In this document: positions 7,521 through 15,701 of the stretch, one piece after another
How positions within the stretch are numbered: the stretch's first letter is position 1
Layout of the letters: every line of letters begins with the position of its first letter
From: Nonomuraea soli
Lineage (GTDB): Bacteria; Actinomycetota; Actinomycetes; Streptosporangiales; Streptosporangiaceae
Direction of reading: 5' to 3'
Length of the DNA stretch: 64,000 bases
Assembly (NCBI RefSeq): GCF_013761175.1
Contig: NZ_JACDUR010000010.1
Coordinates: 1-64,000, forward strand
Translations under genes and position numbers: made by a program
The notes under the pieces: generated by a model
What the model saw: the letters and a program-made list of their open reading frames with translations, nothing else
The model's database searches: none
Told to the model about the DNA's origin: nothing

Positions 7521-8563
7521 GCGGCCAGGACGATCGCGAGGGCCCGGGAGTAGCCGTCCTCCCACAGGATCTGGTTCATGACGTACGACACCGTCATGCG
7601 CAGGTCGAGGTCGACCAGGACCAGCGACCCTCCCCAGCCGCCCCACGAGCACGTGCGGCCCTCCAGCCGGTAGCCCAGGCCCCACCGGATCGGGGTGCCC
7701 AGGAGGCGGTCCTCGCCGTTGAACTGTTCTTCGAGGACGCGTTCGCAGCCGGCCGCCGACAGCAGCCGTACGCCGCGGTAGGTGCCGCCGGAGGCCAGGA
7801 CGGACTGGACGGCGCCGACCGAGCGGGCGTTGCCGAAGCCGCCGACGGTGGGATTGCCGGCGCGACGCCAGTCGGCGGTGTTGGCGTCGGACACGCCGAG
7901 GGCGAAGCCTTCCGGCCTGTCGCCGTCGGGTGCGGCGAGCAGGGGAGCGACGCGGTGGTCGTGTTCGGCGGGCACCCCGATGTGGAAGTCGGCGCCCAGG
8001 GGTCCTGCCACCTCCTCGGCGAAGAAGGTGCCGAGGCTGCGGCCGGTGAGGCGGCGGACGACCTCGCCGATGAGGAAGCCGTAGGTGAGGGAGTGGTAGC
8101 CCGCCGCCGTGCCCGGCTGCCACCGGGGGGTCTGGGCGGCCAGGCGTGAGGTGGCCGGAGACCAGGCGTACATGTCGGCGAGCGTGGTCGGCTCGTCCCA
8201 GTCGGGCAGGCCGGCGGTGTGGCCGAGGAGGTGGCGGACCCGCACGTCGTGCTTGCCCGCGGCCGCGAACTCGGGCCAGTAGCGGGCGACGGGCGCGTCG
8301 AGGTCCAGGTCGCCGCGGTCGGCCAGGATGAGCGCGCAGAGGGCGGTCATGGTCTTGGTGGTGGACCAGACGCTGGTGATCGTGTCGCGCTGCCAGGGTA
8401 AGGAGCGGGCCTCGTCGAGGTGTCCGCCCCAGATGTCGACCACCGGCTCGTCGCCGACATGGACCGCGGCGGAGGCGCCGACGTCGTCGCCGTCCAGCGA
8501 GTCGGCGAGCGCCTCGGCCACCTTGGAGAAGCGCGGGTCGTACGTGCCGTGAATCTCTGCCAT
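7475..8563 (-). CDS. Serine hydrolase / class C beta-lactamase-related protein
   Basis: This 362-aa protein is an esterase or peptidase of the penicillin-binding/beta-lactamase fold. The nucleophile motif S-x-x-K is visible as WSTTKTMTAL (around residue 68). The second motif is YHSLTYG, where the tyrosine acts as base, and a glycine-rich WGGWGGS near the C-terminus takes the place of H-x-G. There is no signal peptide, so it is probably cytoplasmic, and it is more likely an EstB-type esterase than a resistance enzyme. The start at 8563 is favoured because TACCGT ends 7 nt before it; an upstream in-frame start at 8581 is possible. Confidence 0.85.
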   Translation of the reverse strand: MAEIHGTYDPRFSKVAEALADSLDGDDVGASAAVHVGDEPVVDIWGGHLDEARSLPWQRDTITSVWSTTKTMTALCALILADRGDLDLDAPVARYWPEFAAAGKHDVRVRHLLGHTAGLPDWDEPTTLADMYAWSPATSRLAAQTPRWQPGTAAGYHSLTYGFLIGEVVRRLTGRSLGTFFAEEVAGPLGADFHIGVPAEHDHRVAPLLAAPDGDRPEGFALGVSDANTADWRRAGNPTVGGFGNARSVGAVQSVLASGGTYRGVRLLSAAGCERVLEEQFNGEDRLLGTPIRWGLGYRLEGRTCSWGGWGGSLVLVDLDLRMTVSYVMNQILWEDGYSRALAIVLAAYDGVAAGSQHRQNG

Positions 8564-8606
8564 GGGGCGCACGGTAACCACGCCGCTCTCGTCGAAGCCA
8601 ACGAAT

Positions 8607-9359
8607 TTACGCGTACTCGTCGGGCAGCCGCATCCCGGGCCCGCCGACCTGGCGCCCCAGCGGCACCGCGCGTCCCTTGGGCTCCTCCCACTCCTCCTGG
8701 CGGCCGAACACGGTCAGGTCGAGGTACGGGTAGCCGTTGTGGAACTCCTCGATGCCGCGTCCGTAGGTGGAGTAGGTGTGGAAGACCTCGTCGCCGTCGC
8801 GCACGAAGGCGCTGATGCCGGGCCATTCCGATCCCCGCATGTCCTCGGTCCACTCGTCGCCCAGTTCCTCCTTGGTGCGAAGGTGCAGGAGGACGGGCTC
8901 GACCCGGTCGTCGAGGGTGGCGTGGAAGTCGTAGTTGAAGGCTCCGCCGTACGACGAGTACCACGGGAAGCTCCACCCCATGCGCTCCTTGAACGCGGCG
9001 AGCTTCGGGTACGGCGCCCGCGACACGGCCGCGAGTGTGGTGTTGCGCGCGTGCAGCTGCCGCAGCCCGCCGATGCCGTCGGCGGCGGAGGAGCAGCTGG
9101 AGCAGGCGGCGTCCCAGTCGGGGGCGAACATGAAGTGGTGCACGACCAGCTGGGGCCGGCCTTCGAACAGGTCGAGCAGGCTCACGGTCCCGTCGGGTCC
9201 TTCGAAGGTGTACGGCTTGGCGACGCGGACCATGGGCAGCCGGCGGCGTTCGGCGTTGAGCGCGTCGCGGGTCCGGGTCAGCTCTTTCTCCTTCGCCAGC
9301 AGCTTCTTGCGGGCGGCGAGCCATTCCTCACGTGTCACCACGTCGGGCAGGTTGTTCAC
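8607..9359 (-). CDS. DUF899 family thioredoxin-like protein
   Basis: This 250-aa protein is typical of DUF899, a predicted thioredoxin-fold family. It begins with a charged helix (REEWLAARKKLLAKEKELTR), then V-x-x-x-Y-x-F-x-G-P-x-G, the LVVHHFMF strand and the conserved CSSCSSAADG site (about 87-96) in place of a classic C-x-x-C. The C-terminal T-Y-S-T-Y-x-R-G motif is also present. The function is unknown but is probably redox. A GTG start lies 6 nt after the ArsR stop codon, so it is likely co-transcribed with the SRPBCC and ArsR genes upstream. Confidence 0.9.
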   Translation of the reverse strand: MNNLPDVVTREEWLAARKKLLAKEKELTRTRDALNAERRRLPMVRVAKPYTFEGPDGTVSLLDLFEGRPQLVVHHFMFAPDWDAACSSCSSAADGIGGLRQLHARNTTLAAVSRAPYPKLAAFKERMGWSFPWYSSYGGAFNYDFHATLDDRVEPVLLHLRTKEELGDEWTEDMRGSEWPGISAFVRDGDEVFHTYSTYGRGIEEFHNGYPYLDLTVFGRQEEWEEPKGRAVPLGRQVGGPGMRLPDEYA

Positions 9360-9365
9360 GATCTC

Positions 9366-9695
9366 TCACCCCAATCGGTCTTGGAGGGCGGCCAGCGGGC
9401 TGTCCCAGTCGCGGGCGAGCGCGGCGAGGAACTGCTGGGCGACCTTCATGGGTCCGGAGTCCAGCCGGTAGCGGATCCGGCGTCGTTCGCCCGGCTCGGC
9501 CACCACCAGTCCCGCCTCTGCGAGCAGGGTGAGGTGTTTGGTGACGGCCTGCCGGGTGATCGGCAGTTGTGCGGCCAGATCCGTCGCCGTGGCCGGGCCG
9601 CCGGCGGAGAGCGCGGCGAGGATGGCCCGGCGGGTCGGATCGGCCAGTGTGGCGAAGACCTCCTGCGCCACGGTCTCCGGGTCAGGCTCGTGCAT
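9366..9695 (-). CDS. ArsR-family winged-helix transcription regulator
   Basis: This 109-aa repressor-type protein has the ArsR winged helix. It shows FATLADPTRRAILAAL (about 14-29), the recognition helix region ITRQAVTKHLTLLAEAGLV and the wing GERRRIRYRL. No metal-binding cysteines are present, so it belongs to the SRPBCC-associated group whose ligand is unknown. Its start overlaps the end of the SRPBCC gene by 14 bp, implying coupled translation. The 19-bp inverted repeat upstream of the pair (10134-10178) is the obvious operator candidate. Confidence 0.92.
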   Translation of the reverse strand: MHEPDPETVAQEVFATLADPTRRAILAALSAGGPATATDLAAQLPITRQAVTKHLTLLAEAGLVVAEPGERRRIRYRLDSGPMKVAQQFLAALARDWDSPLAALQDRLG

Positions 9696-10119
9696 CGAGG
9701 TATGCCACCAGCTCGCCCAGCTCGCTGGTCCAGCCCTTGGTGTTGCCGGAGTAGGCGGTCTGGTGCTCGTCGGTGTCGGGCACCTGGGCGAATCCGGTCT
9801 CGACCATGGTCAGCGTGGTGCCGCCGCCCGTGGCCTCCAGGGTGAACTCGACGTAGGTGCGTCGCGGGTCGTCTTCTGGCAGGCCGTAGATCGGCCAGGT
9901 GTAGGCGAAGACGCGGGGGGCCTCGACGCGCTGGATGGTGAGCGTGGCGGTGTCGCCGCTGTCCCAGGCGAGGGTGGCCTGGCCGCCGACGCGCAGGTCG
10001 ATCTCGGCGCGGTTGCCGAACCAGGTGCCCAGGCCCTCGGCGGTGGTCAGTGCCGCCCAGACCCGCTCGGGCGGGTGGGGCAGCTGGATGGTGCGCTCGA
10101 TCCGGTCGGGGAAAGCCAT
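9682..10119 (-). CDS. SRPBCC / AHSA1-type ligand-binding protein
   Basis: This 145-aa helix-grip protein has IERTIQLPHPPERVWAALTT at the N-terminus, WFGN and the D-x-R-V-G-G turn. The C-terminal GWTSELGELVAYLD helix is typical of the Aha1-like START superfamily. These bind hydrophobic ligands; the partner ArsR suggests a ligand-sensing pair. The ATG at 10119 has a strong AGGAGG 5 nt upstream. It is the first gene of an SRPBCC-ArsR-DUF899 unit. Confidence 0.88.
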   Translation of the reverse strand: MAFPDRIERTIQLPHPPERVWAALTTAEGLGTWFGNRAEIDLRVGGQATLAWDSGDTATLTIQRVEAPRVFAYTWPIYGLPEDDPRRTYVEFTLEATGGGTTLTMVETGFAQVPDTDEHQTAYSGNTKGWTSELGELVAYLDARA

Positions 10120-10133
10120 GTCCGCCTCCTATT

Positions 10134-10178
10134 GCAACCATCTGATTGCTATCCAATGTATAGCAATCAGATGGTTGC
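10134..10178. promoter_or_regulatory. 19-bp perfect inverted repeat, operator/promoter of the SRPBCC-ArsR unit
   Basis: GCAACCATCTGATTGCTAT (10134-10152) is exactly repeated inverted at 10160-10178 across a 7-nt spacer. Each arm is itself a near-dyad (CAACCA-TC-TGATTG), so the element can be read as two operator sites back to back. It lies 15 bp upstream of the SRPBCC start and just past the stop of the wall-protein gene. Its A+T content suits a promoter more than a GC-rich terminator, though transcript from upstream would also fold there. Confidence 0.7.
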
Positions 10179-10193
10179 GTCAAAGGGTGGTGC

Positions 10194-13100
10194 TCAACGG
10201 CGCCTCGGCCGGCTGAGCCGTACGGCAAGGCCACCAAGCAGCACCAGGAACGCCCCGAGCCAGGCCGGCCACGACGGCATGCCGGTGTACGGCAGCAGCA
10301 CCTCGTCGTCAGCCGCCGGGACGATCACGACGGGCGGCTGCGGCCGCGGTGCGGGCGGCGTCGGCTTCGGCGTCGGTGTGGGCGTGGGCTCCCCGCCCGG
10401 CTGCCAGCGCTTCGTGGCCGACACGGGAGCCAGGTCCGACACCTCGGCCAGCTCGTCGCCGTACTCGTCGGAGGTGATGGTTCCGTCGCCGTTGACGTCG
10501 TCCCCGATGACCCCGTTGCCGTCGCGGTCGACGTAGAGCGTCACCCCGGTCACGGTCAGCACGCCGGTCGAGGCCACCGCGGACGTCACCGTGATCCGGC
10601 AGACGCCGTCCCGCGTGCCGGGCGAGGCGCAGGTGTCGCTGACGACGCTGCTGGAGCCCGCGGGCGAAGGCTCCCAGGTCGAGGTCAAGGTGGCATCGTC
10701 GGGTACGGGCTCCCAGGTGCTCCCGTCCGCCGTGCGCTCCACAGTGGCCGTGAACACGTGCGGGTCGCCGACGTCGTTGACGGCGTCGGGGCTGAGCCGT
10801 ACGCGGACGTCCCACCAGGTCTTGGCTGCCTGCACGTCGGCTGGCTCCAGATCGAAGACCATGCCGGGCGCGCCGTCGGGGTGGTCGGGATCGAAGATCG
10901 GGACGGTCCCGAAGTTCGTGCCCGCGATGCGGAGATCGTGCAGCCGCTCGAGCTCGATGGTGAGCTTGCCGGGCGACTGGCGCACGTAGACGAGCGTGCA
11001 GTCGCCGAGCTCGCTCGTGCCCGTCGAGCACGTGCTGGCGGCCTCGTCGAAGGTCGCGGAGCCGGAGACCACCCTGGCCTCGACCCTCGCGCCGCTCACT
11101 GGGGCGGGACCGGGCGCCGGGCCCGCCGGGCCGCCGAATCCGGTGACGCGGACGGTGATGACGTGCCGTTCGCCGACGAGGTTGTTCGCGCTCTGCGGCA
11201 GCAGGGCGACCGTGAAGCCGACCCACGTCTTGGTGGGCGGTGACGGAGGTACGGTCAGCGACGAGGAGGCCCAGGCGTCCGTCGTGGCGACCGACAACGT
11301 GACGCCGTCCGACACGGGGACGTCGCGCAGGCCGGTGACCGTGATCCGGCCGGTGCCGAGCGTGCTGGACCTGACCACGACGTCGCAGGTACCCGCCGAG
11401 CCGAGCGAGCAGGAGCCAGCCGGGTCGATGGTCAGGTCGTCGGAGGTGGGCACCCAGTCGTAGGTCAGCGTGCCGCCCCTGACCGGCTGCGCCGCCGCCG
11501 AGCCGACCTTCTGCGTCACGGTGAAGGTGAAGGTGTGCTCCCGGCGGATCAGGTTGACCGCGTTGGGGCGGTCGACGGAGACGTCGAAGGAGACCCAGGT
11601 CTTGGTCAGGACCGGGGCGGACCCCACGAGGGCCGGCTGGCCGTACTCGATGCGCGATTCGGTCGTGACACCCTCGCCCCTGTCGAGGAAGACGGAGATC
11701 CCGGTGACCGTGAGCGTGCCCTCGTCGGCGACCGCCGAGGTGACCGTCGCCTGGCAGGTGCCGGTGTCGTCGACCACGCACTGGTAGGCCTGCCCGCCGA
11801 GCGAGGTCACCCCCGTGCCCGTCGCCTCTCCCGGGCCGTCCCAGGTGAAGCGGATGACCGACCCGGCCTGCAGCGGGCCCTGGCCGGAGGGGTTGCCGCC
11901 GGCGTCGGTCGCGGCGAACTGGATGCCGGACAGCGTGAAGGTGTGGTCCTGGCCGGCCAGGTTGACGCCGGAGGCCTCGCCGTCGACCCGGTAGGCGCGG
12001 AAGCGCTTCTGCGAGGTGGTCGGCGGCGTGAAGGTGACGTTGAACGGGTCGGGCAGGCCGCGACCCTCGATCACGATCACGCCGGCCTCCGTGGCCGTGA
12101 CGGTCACGGTGCACTGGCCGTTGGCGTCGGTGCCCGCCAGGCAGCCGTTGTCCACGGTGTAGTCGTCGAGGTCGCCCTGCGGGACGATCGCCAGGTCGGG
12201 GACGATGCCCACGACCGGCTCCTCCGTCCCGCCCGCGCCCACCTGGGTCACGGTGACGACGAAGTCGTGCGGCTCGCCCACGGCGTTCACCGCGGGGCCG
12301 CTGATCTCGATCTTGGCCTGGGTGAAGGTGTTCGTGACCGTGCAGGTCACGTCGATCGTCCTGAGAGTGTTGGCCCTGTCGCCCTCGTCCACGGTGGGGA
12401 TCGAGACCTGCGGAGCGGTGGACAGCACCGTGCCGTTGCCGTCCACGCACCGCCAGGTGGCCCGGTAGCCGGGCACCGTGGTCTCGGCCAGGCCGTACAC
12501 GCCTCGCTTGACCTTCCGGTCGGTCACGGCCGGTGTGCCGGTCGTGCCCGACACGGCGCCGCCGCCGTCCATCACGCCCGGGTCGCTCGCCTCGCCCGAC
12601 TGGAACGTGGCGGTCAGCTCGAAGTCGGAGGCGGCCGGCGGGGTGCTGGGGTCTCCCGTGCTGTCGACGACCTTGACCAGGGTGAGCTCGGCAGGGGAGG
12701 CCGTGTTGACGATGCGGCAGACGGTGCTGCTCGTCGCGGTGATCACCACGGTCGTGGTGGGGCCGCTCCCGCAGTCCCAGGTGGTGCCGTCGAGGTAGGA
12801 GACGGGCGGCGGGTTGGCGGGGTCCTGCTGCTCCGAGAGTGTGTAGGTGCCCGGCCTCACCACGGTGGTGACGCCGTCCTTCGAGCCCTTGACCTGCACG
12901 TTCTGCGGGCCGCTCGCGTTGAGGAGCCACATGTCAGGGGTGGCGGGCGGGTTAGGCCTGGCGGTGCTGTCGACCTCCTTGATCAGCGTCAGCGACGGCG
13001 CGCGGTTCGTGATCGTGCAGGTGGCCGAGGGCTGCGAGCCGGGTGCGTACGCCGGGGGCACGACGGGCAGCTTGTCGCCCGTCGGCACTCCGTCGCTCAC

Positions 13101-14141
13101 GAGGGTGATGGTGGCCGGCGTGGTCGACGTCAGCGTGTAGGCCTGGCACACGATCGACCGCAACGACCACGGGGCGGGCGGGCCCGACTCGGTCAGCGTG
13201 TAGTCGGGGGCGGCCAGCACCTCGTTGAAGGTGGTGGAGGGACTCCCGGGGACTGTCAGGGTCGCGCTGTATGACGCCGCTCCCGACGACTCCGCCAGCG
13301 TCACGTCGAAGGCGGCGGCCGGGTCCGGCGACTCCGGCGAGGTCTGCTTCGTGACCCGCACCATCGAGCAGGTGTTGATGACCATGCTGGGACGGAAGCC
13401 GACGTAGTCCTTCAGTTTCGCGCTGTCGCTGTTGCCCGTCTGGGTGAAGGCGTAACTGGCGGCGAAACGCTGGCAGGGAGTCTCCTCCGTGATGATCCCC
13501 GCCTCGGTGAGATCGAGGGCGAACTCGCCGAAGGAGGCCGGCGACGGGGACGAGACCGCCGCCTGGAACCCGGCCGTCTGCGGCACCTGGTTCCATCCGC
13601 TCCCGGTGTAGGAGCGCACGTAGGCGGTGGTCGCGCCGGTGTTCGACTCGTAGTCGAAGCGGATCAGGCGCACGTCGGCGTTGCTCGTGGCGCTCGCCGG
13701 GACGATCGGGATGTAGAAGCTCACCTGCCCGGGCTCGCCGGGGTTCCTGCGCCACGCGCTGTACAGGATGTAGTGCAGCTCGTCGCCCACCTGGACCGCC
13801 TCCCAGGCGGCGTAGGCGTTGCACAGGTCGGTCTTGCCCGGCACGTTGTCGCCCTGGGAGACGACGGGGCGCAGCACGTCCAGGTCGTTGAGGCTGCTGT
13901 CGCCCAGCGTGTCGTCGTCCTTGCCCGTGCACGTCTCGCTGTCGTTGCGTGTCGAGCCCTTGACGGCGGTCGCGGCGTTGTCCCAGTCGACGCCGGCGCC
14001 CGGCCGGGAGCCGTCGACGCTCATGTTGCCGTCGATCTCGAAGTCGGTCAGCCCGCCCAGGGCCGCATCGGCCAGGGGTACGTGACCTGCGATGGAAAGG
14101 GCGCATGCGGTGAAGATGGCGATCCATCTGGACGGGCGCAT
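10194..14141 (-). CDS. Large LPXTG-like wall-anchored surface protein with Ig/prealbumin-like repeats
   Basis: This is a 1315-aa exported protein. It has an N-terminal signal peptide (RPSRWIAIFTACALSIAG, cleavage near ADA-A about residue 26). A roughly 240-residue N-terminal domain follows. Next come two or more prealbumin/SpaA-like modules containing TLVKVVDSTGD-type strands. At least five Ig-like repeats then begin with K-x-W/F and carry an N-x-V-G-x-x-H-x-F core, for example NAVGEPHDF, NNLVGERHVI and NDVGDPHVF. Near the end sits a perfect EF-hand loop (DVNGDGTITSDE). The tail is a Pro/Thr linker, LLPYTG, one hydrophobic helix and R-P-R-R-R, which is a sortase sorting signal. No sortase gene is in the window. 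The ATG has GGAG 5 nt upstream. Confidence 0.88.
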   Translation of the reverse strand: MRPSRWIAIFTACALSIAGHVPLADAALGGLTDFEIDGNMSVDGSRPGAGVDWDNAATAVKGSTRNDSETCTGKDDDTLGDSSLNDLDVLRPVVSQGDNVPGKTDLCNAYAAWEAVQVGDELHYILYSAWRRNPGEPGQVSFYIPIVPASATSNADVRLIRFDYESNTGATTAYVRSYTGSGWNQVPQTAGFQAAVSSPSPASFGEFALDLTEAGIITEETPCQRFAASYAFTQTGNSDSAKLKDYVGFRPSMVINTCSMVRVTKQTSPESPDPAAAFDVTLAESSGAASYSATLTVPGSPSTTFNEVLAAPDYTLTESGPPAPWSLRSIVCQAYTLTSTTPATITLVSDGVPTGDKLPVVPPAYAPGSQPSATCTITNRAPSLTLIKEVDSTARPNPPATPDMWLLNASGPQNVQVKGSKDGVTTVVRPGTYTLSEQQDPANPPPVSYLDGTTWDCGSGPTTTVVITATSSTVCRIVNTASPAELTLVKVVDSTGDPSTPPAASDFELTATFQSGEASDPGVMDGGGAVSGTTGTPAVTDRKVKRGVYGLAETTVPGYRATWRCVDGNGTVLSTAPQVSIPTVDEGDRANTLRTIDVTCTVTNTFTQAKIEISGPAVNAVGEPHDFVVTVTQVGAGGTEEPVVGIVPDLAIVPQGDLDDYTVDNGCLAGTDANGQCTVTVTATEAGVIVIEGRGLPDPFNVTFTPPTTSQKRFRAYRVDGEASGVNLAGQDHTFTLSGIQFAATDAGGNPSGQGPLQAGSVIRFTWDGPGEATGTGVTSLGGQAYQCVVDDTGTCQATVTSAVADEGTLTVTGISVFLDRGEGVTTESRIEYGQPALVGSAPVLTKTWVSFDVSVDRPNAVNLIRREHTFTFTVTQKVGSAAAQPVRGGTLTYDWVPTSDDLTIDPAGSCSLGSAGTCDVVVRSSTLGTGRITVTGLRDVPVSDGVTLSVATTDAWASSSLTVPPSPPTKTWVGFTVALLPQSANNLVGERHVITVRVTGFGGPAGPAPGPAPVSGARVEARVVSGSATFDEAASTCSTGTSELGDCTLVYVRQSPGKLTIELERLHDLRIAGTNFGTVPIFDPDHPDGAPGMVFDLEPADVQAAKTWWDVRVRLSPDAVNDVGDPHVFTATVERTADGSTWEPVPDDATLTSTWEPSPAGSSSVVSDTCASPGTRDGVCRITVTSAVASTGVLTVTGVTLYVDRDGNGVIGDDVNGDGTITSDEYGDELAEVSDLAPVSATKRWQPGGEPTPTPTPKPTPPAPRPQPPVVIVPAADDEVLLPYTGMPSWPAWLGAFLVLLGGLAVRLSRPRRR

Positions 14142-14162
14142 ATGTCTCCAGAGCCGAGCAAG

Positions 14163-14190
14163 ATCGTAAATGCTCGGAGCACCGTAACAA
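14163..14190 (-). promoter_or_regulatory. Candidate promoter of the wall-protein gene
   Basis: On the minus strand TTGTTA (14185-14190) and TACGAT (14163-14168) are separated by 16 nt. The -10 box lies 21 bp before the ATG, leaving room for the GGAG ribosome site. Confidence 0.4.
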
Positions 14191-14244
14191 TGCGCACCAA
14201 CCCCGGAGAGAGCACCATGCGGGGGACAGACCGAATATTTGCGA

Positions 14245-14835
14245 TCAGCGACTGCGGTCGTAGACCAGGGCGATCTCGCCGAGCTTGCCGACCTCCTGGT
14301 GGGCGAGGGTCCACGAGGTGGACGGCAGGCCGTCCTCGAACAGGCGCTGACCGCCGCCCGTGATCTCGGGGAAGATCATCAGGTAGAGCCGGTCGATCAG
14401 ATCCGCCGCCAGCAGCGGCTTGATGACGCTCGCGCTGCAGTTGACGAGGATGTCGCCCTCGCCCTCGGCCTTCAGCTCGGTGACCACGTCGGCGGCGGGG
14501 GCGTTGACGACGCGGGTGCGTTCCCACGGCGCCTCGGTCAGAGTCGTCGACAGGACGACCTTCTCGGAGCCGACGAGCCACCGCGCGTAGCCGCGGTCGC
14601 GCGGGTCGGCGTCGGAGTCGACGGCGACCGGTGACCAGTAGCCCATGAAGCCCTCGGCGTTGATGCGGCCGAGCACGGCGGTGGTGGCGCTCTCGTGCAG
14701 GCGGGTCATGTGGTCGCGGGCGACGTCGGAGGTGACGTACGGGATGAAGGCCGAGAAGTCGCCGGGGCCGCCCGGCCCGTTGTAGTGGCCGTCGAGGCTG
14801 AGGTTGAGGTTGGCGGTGACCGTACGGCTGGTCAT
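14245..14835 (-). CDS. Dihydrofolate reductase / RibD C-terminal-like protein
   Basis: This 196-aa protein starts with VTANLNLSLDGHYNGP, the nucleotide-site strand of RibD-C/YyaP-type reductases. It contains AVLGRINAEGF (about 53-63), a G-E-G-D-I-L-V-N-C-S strand and the C-terminal LYLMIFPEITGGGQRLF segment. Members are NADPH-dependent reductases of unsettled substrate and are not the folate enzyme. Its ATG overlaps the stop codon of the upstream ArsR-SRPBCC fusion by 4 nt (ATGA), so the two are translated together and the fusion protein probably regulates it. Confidence 0.88.
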   Translation of the reverse strand: MTSRTVTANLNLSLDGHYNGPGGPGDFSAFIPYVTSDVARDHMTRLHESATTAVLGRINAEGFMGYWSPVAVDSDADPRDRGYARWLVGSEKVVLSTTLTEAPWERTRVVNAPAADVVTELKAEGEGDILVNCSASVIKPLLAADLIDRLYLMIFPEITGGGQRLFEDGLPSTSWTLAHQEVGKLGEIALVYDRSR

Positions 14836-15656
14836 GACGTGCTCCTTGTGTCAGAGGTGGCGAGCTGGGTGGTGAGGTTGTCGAGGCTCTGCCCGAAGCC
14901 GGTCTCGATGCCGGCGATGAAGTCGGCGGAGTCGACGGTGCTGTCGGTGATCCGGTAGTTGACCTCCAGCTCCGTGCCGGCTTCGGACGCGTGCAGGGTG
15001 AAGGTCAGGTGTGAGGTGAAGGCCGCGCTGCCGTCGGGCAGCAGCGGGGACAGGCGGCAGGCCAGCCGGCGGCCGGGGTCGGCTTCGTCGACCGTGCCTT
15101 CCGCCAGGCCGGCGACCTCGTCGCTGCCGTCGAGGTCCTCGATGTCGCGGTACTCGTGGACGATCCGGCCGCCCGGGTGCGCCTGGAAGATGAGATTCGA
15201 GATGCGCAGGTCGTCGGGGGCCCACCAGCGGGCGAGCAGGGGCGTCTCGGTGAGGTGACGCCAGACCAGTTCGGGGGGAGCGCTCAGGGACCGGGAGAAG
15301 TGGAAGGCCCGCCCGTCTGCCCAGCCGCTCTCCCCGGCTGCCAGGCGTTCCGCCTCCACCGTCAGGCGGTGGCGGTCGAAGGTCTCGTGGAGCGCTCCGC
15401 TCTGGTCGGCGAGGCGGACCAGGGTGGCGGCCAGGTCGCGGAGCGGTTGGGTGCGCAGCGCGTAGATGCGCCGCTGGCCGGTGCGCTGGGAGGTGACGAT
15501 GCCGGCGCGTTCGAGGGTCTGCAGGTGCTTGGTGGTCTGCGGCTGGCGTGCCTCGGCGAGCTGGGCCAGGACGCCGACCGGGCGGGGGCGCTCGGCCAGC
15601 AGGGTGACGAGCCGCCATCGTGCCGGGTCGGCCAGGGCGGCGAGGATCTCCTCCAT
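14832..15656 (-). CDS. ArsR HTH fused to SRPBCC/AHSA1 domain
   Basis: This 274-aa protein joins two domains that are separate genes at 9.4-10.1 kb. Residues 1-90 form an ArsR winged helix (ALADPARWRLVTLL, then QTTKHLQTLERAGIV). Residues about 115-265 form a helix-grip domain (FHFSRSLSAPPELVWRHLTE, then LLARWWAPDD, ending GFGQSLDNLTTQL). The fold fusion suggests a one-component sensor in which ligand binding controls DNA binding. The ATG lies 7 nt after AATAAT, with TTGACA 18 nt further up, so the mRNA is probably leaderless. A dyad lies between the two promoter boxes. Confidence 0.9.
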   Translation of the reverse strand: MEEILAALADPARWRLVTLLAERPRPVGVLAQLAEARQPQTTKHLQTLERAGIVTSQRTGQRRIYALRTQPLRDLAATLVRLADQSGALHETFDRHRLTVEAERLAAGESGWADGRAFHFSRSLSAPPELVWRHLTETPLLARWWAPDDLRISNLIFQAHPGGRIVHEYRDIEDLDGSDEVAGLAEGTVDEADPGRRLACRLSPLLPDGSAAFTSHLTFTLHASEAGTELEVNYRITDSTVDSADFIAGIETGFGQSLDNLTTQLATSDTRSTS

Positions 15657-15663
15657 GCGCCTA

Positions 15664-15693
15664 ATTATTCATGGAGGAGAATATTCGTGTCAA
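15664..15693 (-). promoter_or_regulatory. Promoter and autoregulatory dyad of the ArsR-SRPBCC fusion
   Basis: The -35 box TTGACA is at 15688-15693 and the -10 box AATAAT at 15664-15669, with an 18-nt spacer. The start codon begins 8 nt beyond the -10 box. ATTATTC (15664-15670) and GAATATT (15679-15685) form a 6-of-7 dyad covering the -10 and the spacer, which is where a self-repressor would block RNA polymerase. Confidence 0.65.
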
Positions 15694-15701
15694 GGAATAA
15701 C

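Noticed and set aside
7475..8563. Beta-lactamase resistance gene
   Set aside because: The S-x-x-K and Tyr motifs are shared with esterases; there is no export signal, so a resistance role is not supported.
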